This document shows positions 28,294 through 36,141 of a stretch of DNA of 64,000 nt, piece by piece. Location: NCBI GenBank assembly GCA_046349615.1, contig JAXMBZ010000003.1, positions 372,001-436,000 of the forward strand, given 5' to 3'. Numbering within the stretch: the stretch's first letter is position 1; every line of letters begins with the position of its first letter. The notes under the pieces were generated by a model that saw nothing but the letters and a program-made list of their open reading frames with translations, was not told the DNA's origin and searched no databases. This DNA comes from JADJNY01 sp046349615 (lineage in GTDB: Bacteria; Planctomycetota; UBA1135; GCA-002686595). Both the position numbers and the translations under genes were made by a program.

Positions 28294-29897
28294 GCGGACC
28301 TGCGCGCGAGCAGGAGCACGCTCTCGACGTGCGGCGTGTGCGGGAAGAGGTCGATCGGCTGCACGCGGACGAGGGAGTACCCGAGCGTCTCGAAGAGCGC
28401 CGCGTCGCGCGCGCCCGAGCGTGGATTGCACGACACGTAGACGATCCGCGGCGCGTCGAGCGCGGCGATGCGCGCGGGCACGTCCGGATGCAGGCCCGCG
28501 CGCGGCGGATCGACGATGCAGACGTCGGCGCGCTCGCGCGACGCGGCGAGCAGCGGGCTCGCGCTCCCGGCTTGCAGGCGCGCGAGCGAATCGAGCACGT
28601 CGCCCTCGACGAAGCGCGCGTTCGTGAACCCGTTGAGCTCGGCGTTGCGCCGCGCGTCGCGCACGGCGGCCTCGACCTGCTCGAAGCCGACGACCTCGCG
28701 CGCGTCGCGCGCGAGCGCCAAGCCCAGAGCGCCGGTGCCGCAGTAGAGGTCGAACACGCGCTCCGTCCCCGTCAGCGACGCGGCCTCGCGCACGAGGCGG
28801 AAGAGCTCCTCGGCCTGCGCGCTGTTCGTCTGGAAGAACGAGTTCGCCGAGATCGCGAAGCGGACGCCGCCGAGCTCCTCGACGACGAAGCCGGGGCCGT
28901 GGAGCACGAGCTCCTTCTCGCCGATCGCGACCTGCGCGGCGCGCGCGGTCACGTTCTGGACGAACGTCGTGATCTCGGGATGCCGCGCGAGCAGCGCGTC
29001 GACGTAGGGCCGCACGCGCTCGGGGGATTCGCTCGAGGTGACGAGGTTGACGAGCACTTCGGGCGTGCGCGTGTCCTCGTGCGCGGGACCGCGCGTGCCC
29101 TCGTGCGCGGGAGCGTGCGTGCCCTCGCGTGCGGGACCGCGCGTGCACCTGAACGCGAGGTGCCGCAGGAGCCCGCGGTGCGTCTTCAGGTCCCACGCCT
29201 CGAGCCCCTGCTCGCGCGCGAGCTCGCGCGCGCTCGCCACGATCCGATCGGCGATCTCCGCTTGGATCGCGCACGAGCGCACGTCGATCACCTTGCTGAA
29301 GAGCTCCGCCGCGTGCAGGCCGAGCGCGAACCCGTCGGGAGCGCCCTGCGGCTCGTCGGGGTGGATCCAGCGGCGCGTGCCGAAGCCGAACTCCATCTTG
29401 TTGCGATAACGGAACGGAACGCGCGCGCCGAGCACGGGCGCGATCGCGACCGAGCTCGCGAAGCCCGCGGCGTCGAACGCCTCGCGCACGAGGCGCGCCT
29501 TGCCGTCGAGCTGCGCCGCGTACGCGAGCTCCTGCAGCGAACACCCGCCGCAGTGCGGCACGTGCTCGCAGCCGGCGGGGACGGCGTGCACGCTCGGCAC
29601 GACCGTGGCGAGCAGGTGCGCCTCGACCTCGTCCTTGCGCCGGCGCAGCACCTTCACGCGCACGCGCGCGCCGGGCACGCCGCGGCGCACGGTGATCGTG
29701 AACTCGCGCCAGCGCCCTTCCGCGCGGCCTTTCTCGTCGAAACGCTCGAGGTCGAGCTCGAGCACGTCGCCCCAGCGCGGCTTGCGCTCGCCGCGCTCGA
29801 GCATGGGGTCGAGCTCGGCGTTCGCGGAGGCGGCGCGCTCGTCGCCGTCGGAAGCGGGCTCGAGCGCGAGCTCGTCGGTCTCGTCGATCGGGTTCAT
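28290..29897 (-). CDS. rlmD: 23S rRNA (uracil-C5)-methyltransferase of the RlmD/RumA family
   Basis: SAM-dependent RNA m5U methyltransferase, 535 residues (E. coli RlmD 433). TRAM-like barrel about 45-100; Fe-S cysteines in GCEHVPHCGGC plus RSCAIQ; SAM motif FDLYCGTGALGLALA; catalytic motifs VDPPRAGLHPDV and VSCNP with the nucleophilic Cys. The extra length includes an Asp/Glu-rich N-terminus and a 24-base tandem repeat (29067-29138) that inserts about 24 residues (units like TRGPAHEG) before the catalytic half. ATG 29897 lies 26 bases after trmL. Target U1939 is the family norm; TrmA-type specificity cannot be excluded by eye. Confidence 0.9.
   Translation of the reverse strand: MNPIDETDELALEPASDGDERAASANAELDPMLERGERKPRWGDVLELDLERFDEKGRAEGRWREFTITVRRGVPGARVRVKVLRRRKDEVEAHLLATVVPSVHAVPAGCEHVPHCGGCSLQELAYAAQLDGKARLVREAFDAAGFASSVAIAPVLGARVPFRYRNKMEFGFGTRRWIHPDEPQGAPDGFALGLHAAELFSKVIDVRSCAIQAEIADRIVASARELAREQGLEAWDLKTHRGLLRHLAFRCTRGPAREGTHAPAHEGTRGPAHEDTRTPEVLVNLVTSSESPERVRPYVDALLARHPEITTFVQNVTARAAQVAIGEKELVLHGPGFVVEELGGVRFAISANSFFQTNSAQAEELFRLVREAASLTGTERVFDLYCGTGALGLALARDAREVVGFEQVEAAVRDARRNAELNGFTNARFVEGDVLDSLARLQAGSASPLLAASRERADVCIVDPPRAGLHPDVPARIAALDAPRIVYVSCNPRSGARDAALFETLGYSLVRVQPIDLFPHTPHVESVLLLARRSA
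29067..29138. repeat. 24-bp tandem repeat inside rlmD
   Basis: Three full units, 29067-29090, 29091-29114 and 29115-29138, each like gcgcgtgccctcgtgcgcgg plus four bases, with one to three differences among them. A partial fourth runs to 29148. The period is a multiple of three, so it encodes 8-residue units and keeps the reading frame. Confidence 0.9.
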
Positions 29898-29923
29898 GCT
29901 CGGCGCACGTGCCTCCGGCGCGC

Positions 29924-30481
29924 TCACGCGTCGATCCGCCGCGTGCGCGAGAGCGGGCGCACGTCGTCCTTCATCTCGGGGAGCGGCGTGTGCGCGCCGT
30001 CGTTGTCGGGGAGCGGCAGGCCCGCGCGCACCATCGCGGTGTAGGTCGCGAGGCACACGACGTTCGCGAGGTTCAAGCTGCGCACCGCGGGCCGGATCGG
30101 CACGTAGACGCGGCGGTCGGCGCGCGGGTCGACGATCGCGGGCGGGAGGCCCTTGCTCTCGCACCCGAACACGAGCACGTCGTCCGGCGCGAAGTCGGTC
30201 GCGAAGAGCGACGTGCCGCCGCGCGCGGTGAAGAGACGCAGACGAGCTTCGATCGGACGCGTCGACGTCGTCGCGAGCACGCGCAGCGCGGCGTCGAAGT
30301 CGGCGTGCACGACGAGGTCGACGAGCGGCCAATAATCGAGGCCGGCGCGCTTCAGGTACTTGTCCTCGAGCGAGAACCCGAGCGGCTCGACGAGGTGGAG
30401 CGGGAGCCCGAGCGCGGCGGCGAGGCGCGCGGCGCAGCCGGTGTTGTGCGGGATCTCGGGGTGGACGAGGACGAGGTGCAT
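29924..30481 (-). CDS. trmL: tRNA (cytidine/uridine-2'-O-)-methyltransferase TrmL
   Basis: SPOUT-fold methyltransferase that 2'-O-methylates the wobble base of tRNA-Leu. 185 residues; E. coli TrmL is 157, the excess being a C-terminal tail after residue 165. Motif 1: HPEIPHNTGCAARLAAALG; motif 2: VLVFGCESKGLP; motif 3 (knot, SAM site): VYVPIRPAVRSLNLANVV. All match the family closely. First gene of the minus-strand operon trmL, rlmD, four-Cys gene, algH. Divergent from the SEC-C gene with 76 bases between. Confidence 0.95.
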   Translation of the reverse strand: MHLVLVHPEIPHNTGCAARLAAALGLPLHLVEPLGFSLEDKYLKRAGLDYWPLVDLVVHADFDAALRVLATTSTRPIEARLRLFTARGGTSLFATDFAPDDVLVFGCESKGLPPAIVDPRADRRVYVPIRPAVRSLNLANVVCLATYTAMVRAGLPLPDNDGAHTPLPEMKDDVRPLSRTRRIDA

Positions 30482-30557
30482 CGAAGGGCGGACATTCTAG
30501 GGGCCGAGCCCGCCGAGCGCCCCTCGTCGTCGCGCGCGACCTCGCTACACTGCGCGG

Positions 30558-31037
30558 ATGACGACGACCCCGCCGACGACCGAGATCGCCCGCTTCCTCG
30601 CCTCCCCCGCCGTGTCCGCGCTCGGGCTCCCCGAGGCGGACGTGAAGACGATCGTCGAGCGCTTCGTCGACTCGTGCGCGACGTTCGGCGTCGCGCCGCG
30701 GTACTTGGACGGGAGCGAGCTCCACGGCGTCGTCGGGCACGTGCTCCCCGCGCGCTTCGCGATCGGCGATCCGCTCGGGATCCACGTCGGGAAGGTGCTC
30801 GAGGCGTTCGTCGAGTTCCTCGATGCGCCGCGCAAGGCGGAGCAACAGGACGCGCTGCGCCACACGGTGTTCGAAGCACAGGAAGCGATCCGCACGGGCC
30901 AGGCGGTGCACCATCACCACCACCACGGCGAAGAGCGCGGGACGCCGTTCGTGCGCGAGATGCCGAAGGTCGGGCGGAACGACCCGTGCCCCTGCGGCAG
31001 CGGGAAGAAGTTCAAGGCGTGCCACGCGCGGGGGTGA
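30558..31037 (+). CDS. SEC-C motif protein with a natural His6 run
   Basis: 159 residues. The C-terminal 23 residues are a canonical SEC-C zinc motif, [18 protein letters not shown], as in SecA and YecA proteins. The N-terminal 115 residues are helical and unassigned. Just before the SEC-C part is [12 protein letters not shown], six consecutive histidines encoded by cac/cat codons, which could add a metal site. The role is unknown; SEC-C proteins often bind ribosome- or secretion-related partners. Confidence 0.8.
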   Translation: MTTTPPTTEIARFLASPAVSALGLPEADVKTIVERFVDSCATFGVAPRYLDGSELHGVVGHVLPARFAIGDPLGIHVGKVLEAFVEFLDAPRKAEQQDALRHTVFEAQEAIRTGQAVHHHHHHGEERGTPFVREMPKVGRNDPCPCGSGKKFKACHARG

Positions 31038-31174
31038 GGGCGGAAAGGGCTTCCGGGAAGGAACTCGCCGGAGCAGCGCGCGTCGAACCCGGACCGCGGA
31101 TACGCACCCCCGGCCCATGCGCTCCGCGCGCTCCTGGGGCACACTTACCGGGCGCTCGCCGGCACCGCGCCTCC

Positions 31175-33925
31175 ATGATCCAACTCCCCCGCACCACCCT
31201 CCCGCTCGTCGCGTTCGCCTTGGGCCTCTTCGCCGTCGACGCGTCCGCGCACGACGGCGATCGCAAGCTCCAGGACAAGCAGCCCGCGTACCAGGGCCCC
31301 GGTTGGCGCAACGCGCAGCGCCGCGCCGTCGTGCGCACGCCGGGGACGCGCCTGAGCGCACCGAGCGCATCCACCGCGACGACGTCGAGCGCGAGTTCGC
31401 TCCGCGCGAGTCGGACACCGAGCGCGACCGCTCCGCTTCCCGCGAGCGCCTCGCTCACGCCGACCTCGTCCCCCGCTGCCTCTGCGCTCGTCGCGAGCTC
31501 GCCCGGCATCGGCTTCACCGCGCACGACGTCACGCTGCTCTCGTGGCTCACGCTCCCCGACTTCGGCGTCAACGCCGCGGGCAACGGCAACTCCTGCTTC
31601 GGCTACACGTCGCCGTCGGGCCGCGAGTACGCGCTCTTCGGCACCTCGACTTCGACCGCGGTCGTCGAGGTCACGAACCCCGGCGACGCGCGAATCGTCG
31701 CGCAGATCCCGGGGCCCGTGAGCCTCTGGCGCGACATGCGCACGTACTCGCACTACGCGTACGCGGTGAGCGAGGGCGGCTCCGGCATCCAAGTGATCGA
31801 CCTCGCGAACGTCGACGCGGGCGTCGTCACGCTCGTCGGCAACGTTCACGACGACTTCTTCGGCCAGACGCACACGCTCGTCGTCGACACGCAGTCGGGC
31901 TACCTCTACCGCTCCGGCGGCGCGGGCCAGGGCCTGCGCATGTACGACGTGCACACGAACCCCGCGCAACCGGCGCGCGTCGGCACGTGGAGCGATCGCT
32001 ACGTGCACGAAGCGACGATCGTCCCGTTCACGACCGGTCCCGCGGCGGGCAAGCAGATCGCCTACTGCTGCGGCGGCTTCTCGAACGGATACATCAGCAC
32101 CGGGCTCTACGTCGTCGACGTCACGTCGAAGTCCGCGCCCGCGCTGCTCTCGTACGTCGCGTATCCGAACGCGCAGTACGCGCACCAGTGCTGGCCGTCC
32201 GCGGACCTGCGCTGGCTCTACCTCGACGACGAGCTCGACGACCACTACCTCGGCGTCACGAGCGTCACGCGCGTCTTCGACCTCTTGGATCCGCTGCAGC
32301 CCGTGCTCGCGAGCACGTTCACGAACGGCAACAACGCGATCGACCACAACCAGTACGTGCGCGGCGACCGCATCTACCAAGCGAGCTATCGCGCCGGGAT
32401 GCGCGTCTTCCAGACGACCGCGCCGGGCACGCCGACGAACCCCGTCGAGGTCGCGTGGTTCGACACGTGGCCCGAAGACGACGGCACGTTCTTCAACGGA
32501 CTCTGGAACGTGTACGCGGACTTCCCGAGCGGCACCGTGATCGGGAGCGACCTCGAGAAGGGCCTCTTCGTGTGGCGCGTCGGCGCGCCCGAGCTCGTGT
32601 TCGACGTGCCCGGCGGCGCGCCGAGCGTCGTGAGCTCGACGGGCGACGTCCTCCGCGTGCGCATAGCGGGCGCCGTGCAGCCCGGCAGCGCGTTCCTCCA
32701 CTACGACGCGGGCGCGGGCGCCGTCGAGGTGCCGCTCTCGCAGGCGCCGAACGGCGACTTCGTCGCGCCGCTGCCGCCGCTCGCGTGCGGGACGAGCGTG
32801 AGCTGGTCCTTCAGCGCGCGCTCGACGAACGGCGTGATCTGGAGCGAGCCGCAGGGCGCGCCCGAGCTGTGCTACACCGCGACCGCGGGCCTCGACGAGG
32901 TCGTGATCGACGCGAACGACTTCGAGAGCTCCGCCACGGGCTGGACCGCGAGCCCGCCGGGCGACACGGCGGTCGAGGGCATGTGGGTGCGCGGCGATCC
33001 GGACGGCACGGACCTGCAGCCCGAGAACGACCACGACGCGCTCGGCACGCAGTGCTGGTTCACGGGCGTGAACACGCCCGGCGTCGTGCACCTCGGCGAC
33101 GTCGACGGCGGCTTCACGACGCTCGTGTCGCCGAGCTACGCGCTCGCGAACCACCCCGAGGCGCGCATCGCGTACTGGCGTTGGTACGACGACCAGCTCC
33201 CGACGGGCTCGCTGCCCGACGACCCGTTCCAGGTCGACGTCACGAACGACGGGTCGACGTGGTTCAACGTCGAGACGGTCGGTCCGTCGGACGCGGACTC
33301 GCGCGGCGGCTGGATCCGGCACGAGTTCCGCGTCGCGGACTTCGTCGCGCCGACGAACGCGGTGCAGGTGCGCTTCGTCGCGCGAGACCTGAACAACGAC
33401 ACGCACGTCGAGGCCGCGATCGACGACGTGCGCGTCTTCGACGTCGAGTGCGGCGGCTTCGCGCGCTTCTGCGCGGGCGACGGCTCCGGCGCGCCGTGTC
33501 CGTGCGGCAACGCCGGCGGAGCGGGCGCGGGCTGCGCGAGCTCGCTCGGCCGCGGCGCCGAGCTCGCGGCGAGCGGGAGCGCGTCGATCGCGAACGACAC
33601 GCTCGTGCTCGACGGGTCGGAGATGCCCGCGACGGGGACCGTGCTCTACCTCCAAGGCGATCTCGCCGACGGAAACGGCCTCGGCACGCCGGTGGGCGAC
33701 GGACTCCGGTGCGTCGCGGGCACGCTCGTGCGCCTCGGCACGCGGCACAACGTCGGCGGCGCGTCGTCGATGCCGGGTGCCGGCGGGCGCGCGCTGCACG
33801 TGCTCGGCGGCGCGAGCGCGGGGACGACGCGCTACTACCAGGCGTGGTACCGCAACGCCGCGAGCTTCTGCACGAGCGAGACGACCAACTGGACGAACGG
33901 CGTCGCCGTCCAGTGGACGCCCTAG
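31175..33925 (+). CDS. Exported 'choice-of-anchor B' beta-propeller protein with CPCGN C-terminal domain
   Basis: 916 residues. Signal peptide MIQLPRTTLPLVAFALGLF...ASA, then a Ser/Thr/Ala-rich linker (50-110). Residues about 115-470 are LVIVD-type propeller repeats (WRDMRTYSHYAYAVSEGG, GIQVIDLANV, LRMYDVHTN), the choice-of-anchor B family layout. A second beta-sandwich region follows, with an acidic start EVVIDANDFESS and a jelly-roll ending EAAIDDVRVFDVE. From residue 765, FCAGDGSGAPCPCGN begins the shared Cys-rich domain, ending NGVAVQWTP. Probably surface-located; function unknown. Confidence 0.85.
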   Translation: MIQLPRTTLPLVAFALGLFAVDASAHDGDRKLQDKQPAYQGPGWRNAQRRAVVRTPGTRLSAPSASTATTSSASSLRASRTPSATAPLPASASLTPTSSPAASALVASSPGIGFTAHDVTLLSWLTLPDFGVNAAGNGNSCFGYTSPSGREYALFGTSTSTAVVEVTNPGDARIVAQIPGPVSLWRDMRTYSHYAYAVSEGGSGIQVIDLANVDAGVVTLVGNVHDDFFGQTHTLVVDTQSGYLYRSGGAGQGLRMYDVHTNPAQPARVGTWSDRYVHEATIVPFTTGPAAGKQIAYCCGGFSNGYISTGLYVVDVTSKSAPALLSYVAYPNAQYAHQCWPSADLRWLYLDDELDDHYLGVTSVTRVFDLLDPLQPVLASTFTNGNNAIDHNQYVRGDRIYQASYRAGMRVFQTTAPGTPTNPVEVAWFDTWPEDDGTFFNGLWNVYADFPSGTVIGSDLEKGLFVWRVGAPELVFDVPGGAPSVVSSTGDVLRVRIAGAVQPGSAFLHYDAGAGAVEVPLSQAPNGDFVAPLPPLACGTSVSWSFSARSTNGVIWSEPQGAPELCYTATAGLDEVVIDANDFESSATGWTASPPGDTAVEGMWVRGDPDGTDLQPENDHDALGTQCWFTGVNTPGVVHLGDVDGGFTTLVSPSYALANHPEARIAYWRWYDDQLPTGSLPDDPFQVDVTNDGSTWFNVETVGPSDADSRGGWIRHEFRVADFVAPTNAVQVRFVARDLNNDTHVEAAIDDVRVFDVECGGFARFCAGDGSGAPCPCGNAGGAGAGCASSLGRGAELAASGSASIANDTLVLDGSEMPATGTVLYLQGDLADGNGLGTPVGDGLRCVAGTLVRLGTRHNVGGASSMPGAGGRALHVLGGASAGTTRYYQAWYRNAASFCTSETTNWTNGVAVQWTP

Positions 33926-33973
33926 GCCGTTCGACGGCCCGACCGGGGCCGTGACACGCGTGCCGCTCGCGAA

Positions 33974-34007
33974 CGGAGCCGGCCTCGACGACGTCGAGCC
34001 GGCTCCG
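33974..34007 (+). terminator. Strong GC-rich hairpin
   Basis: Left arm cggagccggcctcgac (33974-33989) pairs with gtcgagccggctccg (33993-34007), 15 pairs with one bulged C and a 3-base loop. It lies 49 bases after the stop of the 916-residue protein gene. No T-run follows. Confidence 0.55.
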
Positions 34008-34153
34008 CGGCGTTCGGGCGCGAGCGACGTCCGCGGGCGCCGTCGCGATCGTGCGAACCGAGCGTCGCACCCCGTCCCCGCGGCGATCGGACGACGAGCC
34101 CCCGCGTGGTGGACGACTTTTTCCTCTTTCCGTTCCACGAGCGCGGGCAGGGG

Positions 34154-34168
34154 TCACCTCACAGGTGA
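34154..34168 (+). promoter_or_regulatory. Short palindrome upstream of an exported-protein gene
   Basis: The sequence tcacctcacaggtga is a perfect 6-bp inverted repeat around a 3-base centre, 61 bases before the ATG at 34230. It could be an operator or just a 5'-UTR hairpin; nothing else supports it. Confidence 0.25.
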
Positions 34169-34229
34169 GCTCCCCGCCGTAGCCGTGTCATGGAGGCCGG
34201 CGCGCGCGGGGAGGGAAGCGATCCCAACC

Positions 34230-35951
34230 ATGGCCCGAATCCCCACCCTGTCCCCGTCGTCCACCGCCCGCCGCGCGCTCCCCTTCGCGCTCGCCGCGGC
34301 GGCGCTCGGCGTCCTCGCCCCGCGCTCGAACGCGCAAATCCTCTTCTCGATGGACTACCGAGGTCCGTCCAATGCGGCGCCCGCCCTCTGCGCTCCCGGC
34401 ATCCTCGGCCCCGGCGACATCCTCTCCGTCACCCCGGGACTCCCGTGCGCTCCGGACGGTCCGGCCTACGGCCCGCTCCCGCCCGTCGACATGATCCTCC
34501 CCGGCGGCCCCGGCGGCCTCGGCGTTCCCTCGATCGGCGCGTGCATCGGCATGCCTCCGGGCGCGGCCTGCCCGCGTGAGCTCGACGCGCTCTCGATGGG
34601 CTTCGACCCGTTCCCGGTGCAGGGCATCCTGCCGGCGGGCTTCTATGTGTTCTCGGTCGACGAATGCTCGATCGGGATCCCGGCCGGCGCGCCCGCGCCG
34701 AGCACGGGCAACTCGAACTCCGAAGGCGGCGGCGTCGGCGACGCGGCCGCGGACGTCTTCGAGAGCCTCGTGCTCCCGCCGTGGCCGGCCCCGTGGCCGC
34801 CGATGGCCGTCGCGCCGCTTTCGAACCTGGGGATCGTCGACGGCGACGGCCTCGTGAGCCCGACCGCGGCGCACTACCCCGGCGTCGGCCTGCGCGAGCC
34901 CACGATGCCCCTCCCCGGCGGCGGACCGCGTCCGGGCGACAACCTCGACGCGCTCGACATCGACGCGGCCGCAGCGGCGGCCGGCGGCCCGTTCTACTTC
35001 TCGCTCGACGGCTTCGTCCCGAACCCGTGCACCGCGGGCCTCGGCACGGCGCAGGCGAACGGCTTCCTCCCCGGCGCGGTGCTCATGTCGGTCGCGGGCG
35101 GCGTGCCCGTGGTCTACGCGCCTCCGGGCGCGCTCGGCCTCGACCTCATGGGTCCGGGCACGGACGACCTCGACGCGCTCGCGCTCTTCGAGAACGGGAT
35201 GGCCGGCTACCAGCCGTCGCCCGGCGCGTACGCGTGGGGCCCGGGCGGTCCCGACTGCCTGCTCTTCTCGGTGCGTCGCGGGTCGGCCGTCGTCGGCATG
35301 ATCGCGAGCGGCCCGATCGCGATCCCGATCGAGCCCGGCGACGTCCTCATCCCGCCGATCGCCGCCGGCATGCCGCCGCAGATCTTCATCCCGGCGGAGT
35401 ACCTCGGCCTCGCGACGATGCGCATGGGCTTGAACCCGATCGGCGACGACCTCGACGCGCTCGACACGAAGCGTCCGCCGCTGACCGGCGTCGGCTTCTG
35501 CCACGGCGACGGCACGCTGATCCCCTGTCCCTGCGGCAACAACGGGGCGAACGGCAACGGCTGCGCGAACTCCGCGTTCGCCGCGGGCGGCTCACTGACG
35601 GGCACCGGCATCGCGAGCGTCGCGGGCGACTCGGTGTCACTCCTGGCCGCGAACATGACGGGCGCCACCTGCGTGTTCTTCCAGGGCGCTTCGACGATCC
35701 CGCCGATCGTCGTCGACGACGGCATCGGCTGCGTCGGCGGCCCGGTGATCCGACTCGGCACGAAGCCGGTGGTCGCGAACAGCTCGGCCTATCCGACCGG
35801 CGCGGACGTGATCATCTCGATCAAGGGCGCGATCCCCGCGCCGGGTGCGACGCGCTGGTACCAGTGCTTCTACCGCAACGCGTCGGCGGTCTTCTGCCCG
35901 CCGGCGACGAGCAACCGCACGAACGGCTTCGAGATCGTGTGGGCCCCGTGA
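34230..35951 (+). CDS. Exported protein with repeated LDAL blades and CPCGN C-terminal domain
   Basis: 573 residues with a signal peptide ending near SNAQ (residue 36). The body is a repeating pattern in which an acidic D/E-x-L-D-A-L motif marks each unit: PRELDALSMGFDP, DNLDALDIDAA, DDLDALALFENG, DDLDALDTKRPP. Between them are F/Y-S-x-D strands (FYVFSVDECS, FYFSLDGFVP, LLFSVRRGS). This suggests a beta-propeller or beta-roll with acidic, possibly Ca-binding, turns. The shared domain starts FCHGDGTLIPCPCGN at residue 423 and ends EIVWAP. GAGGGAAG lies 13 bases before ATG 34230. Function unknown. Confidence 0.82.
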   Translation: MARIPTLSPSSTARRALPFALAAAALGVLAPRSNAQILFSMDYRGPSNAAPALCAPGILGPGDILSVTPGLPCAPDGPAYGPLPPVDMILPGGPGGLGVPSIGACIGMPPGAACPRELDALSMGFDPFPVQGILPAGFYVFSVDECSIGIPAGAPAPSTGNSNSEGGGVGDAAADVFESLVLPPWPAPWPPMAVAPLSNLGIVDGDGLVSPTAAHYPGVGLREPTMPLPGGGPRPGDNLDALDIDAAAAAAGGPFYFSLDGFVPNPCTAGLGTAQANGFLPGAVLMSVAGGVPVVYAPPGALGLDLMGPGTDDLDALALFENGMAGYQPSPGAYAWGPGGPDCLLFSVRRGSAVVGMIASGPIAIPIEPGDVLIPPIAAGMPPQIFIPAEYLGLATMRMGLNPIGDDLDALDTKRPPLTGVGFCHGDGTLIPCPCGNNGANGNGCANSAFAAGGSLTGTGIASVAGDSVSLLAANMTGATCVFFQGASTIPPIVVDDGIGCVGGPVIRLGTKPVVANSSAYPTGADVIISIKGAIPAPGATRWYQCFYRNASAVFCPPATSNRTNGFEIVWAP

Positions 35952-35983
35952 CCTGACCCGGAACGGAACCCACTGGATCCCGA

Positions 35984-36015
35984 GGGCCCGGCGTCGCGCG
36001 AGCGGCGCCGGGCCC
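35984..36015 (+). terminator. Strong hairpin with GNRA-type tetraloop
   Basis: Left arm gggcccggcgtcgc (35984-35997), loop gcga, right arm gcggcgccgggccc (36002-36015): 14 pairs including one G-T wobble. It begins 32 bases after the stop at 35951 and is followed by gttct. Best terminator candidate of this gene. Confidence 0.6.
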
Positions 36016-36141
36016 GTTCTCGACCTGTGGGAGGCGCGCGGTACGAGCGTGCCGAGCGGGCGAGGTCGCGCTCCACCGAGCGCGCGCGGCACGCCCGGCC
36101 GAGCTACGATGCGCCTTCGGCCGCGAGGGCCGCGAACGACG

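Larger units (their letters stand above)
33926..34229. other. 304-base intergenic region
   Basis: Between two same-strand exported-protein genes. It holds a short hairpin (33925-33939, ggccgt/acggcc, beginning on the last base of the upstream stop), a strong hairpin (33974-34007, separate entry), a pyrimidine-rich stretch around 34118-34137, and a 15-base palindrome (34154-34168). I see no open reading frame with gene-like codon use. Confidence 0.6.

Noticed and set aside
30902..30940. His6 run as a cloning tag or assembly artefact
   Set aside because: It is internal, followed by a natural SEC-C motif, and mixed cac/cat codons and flanks look native.
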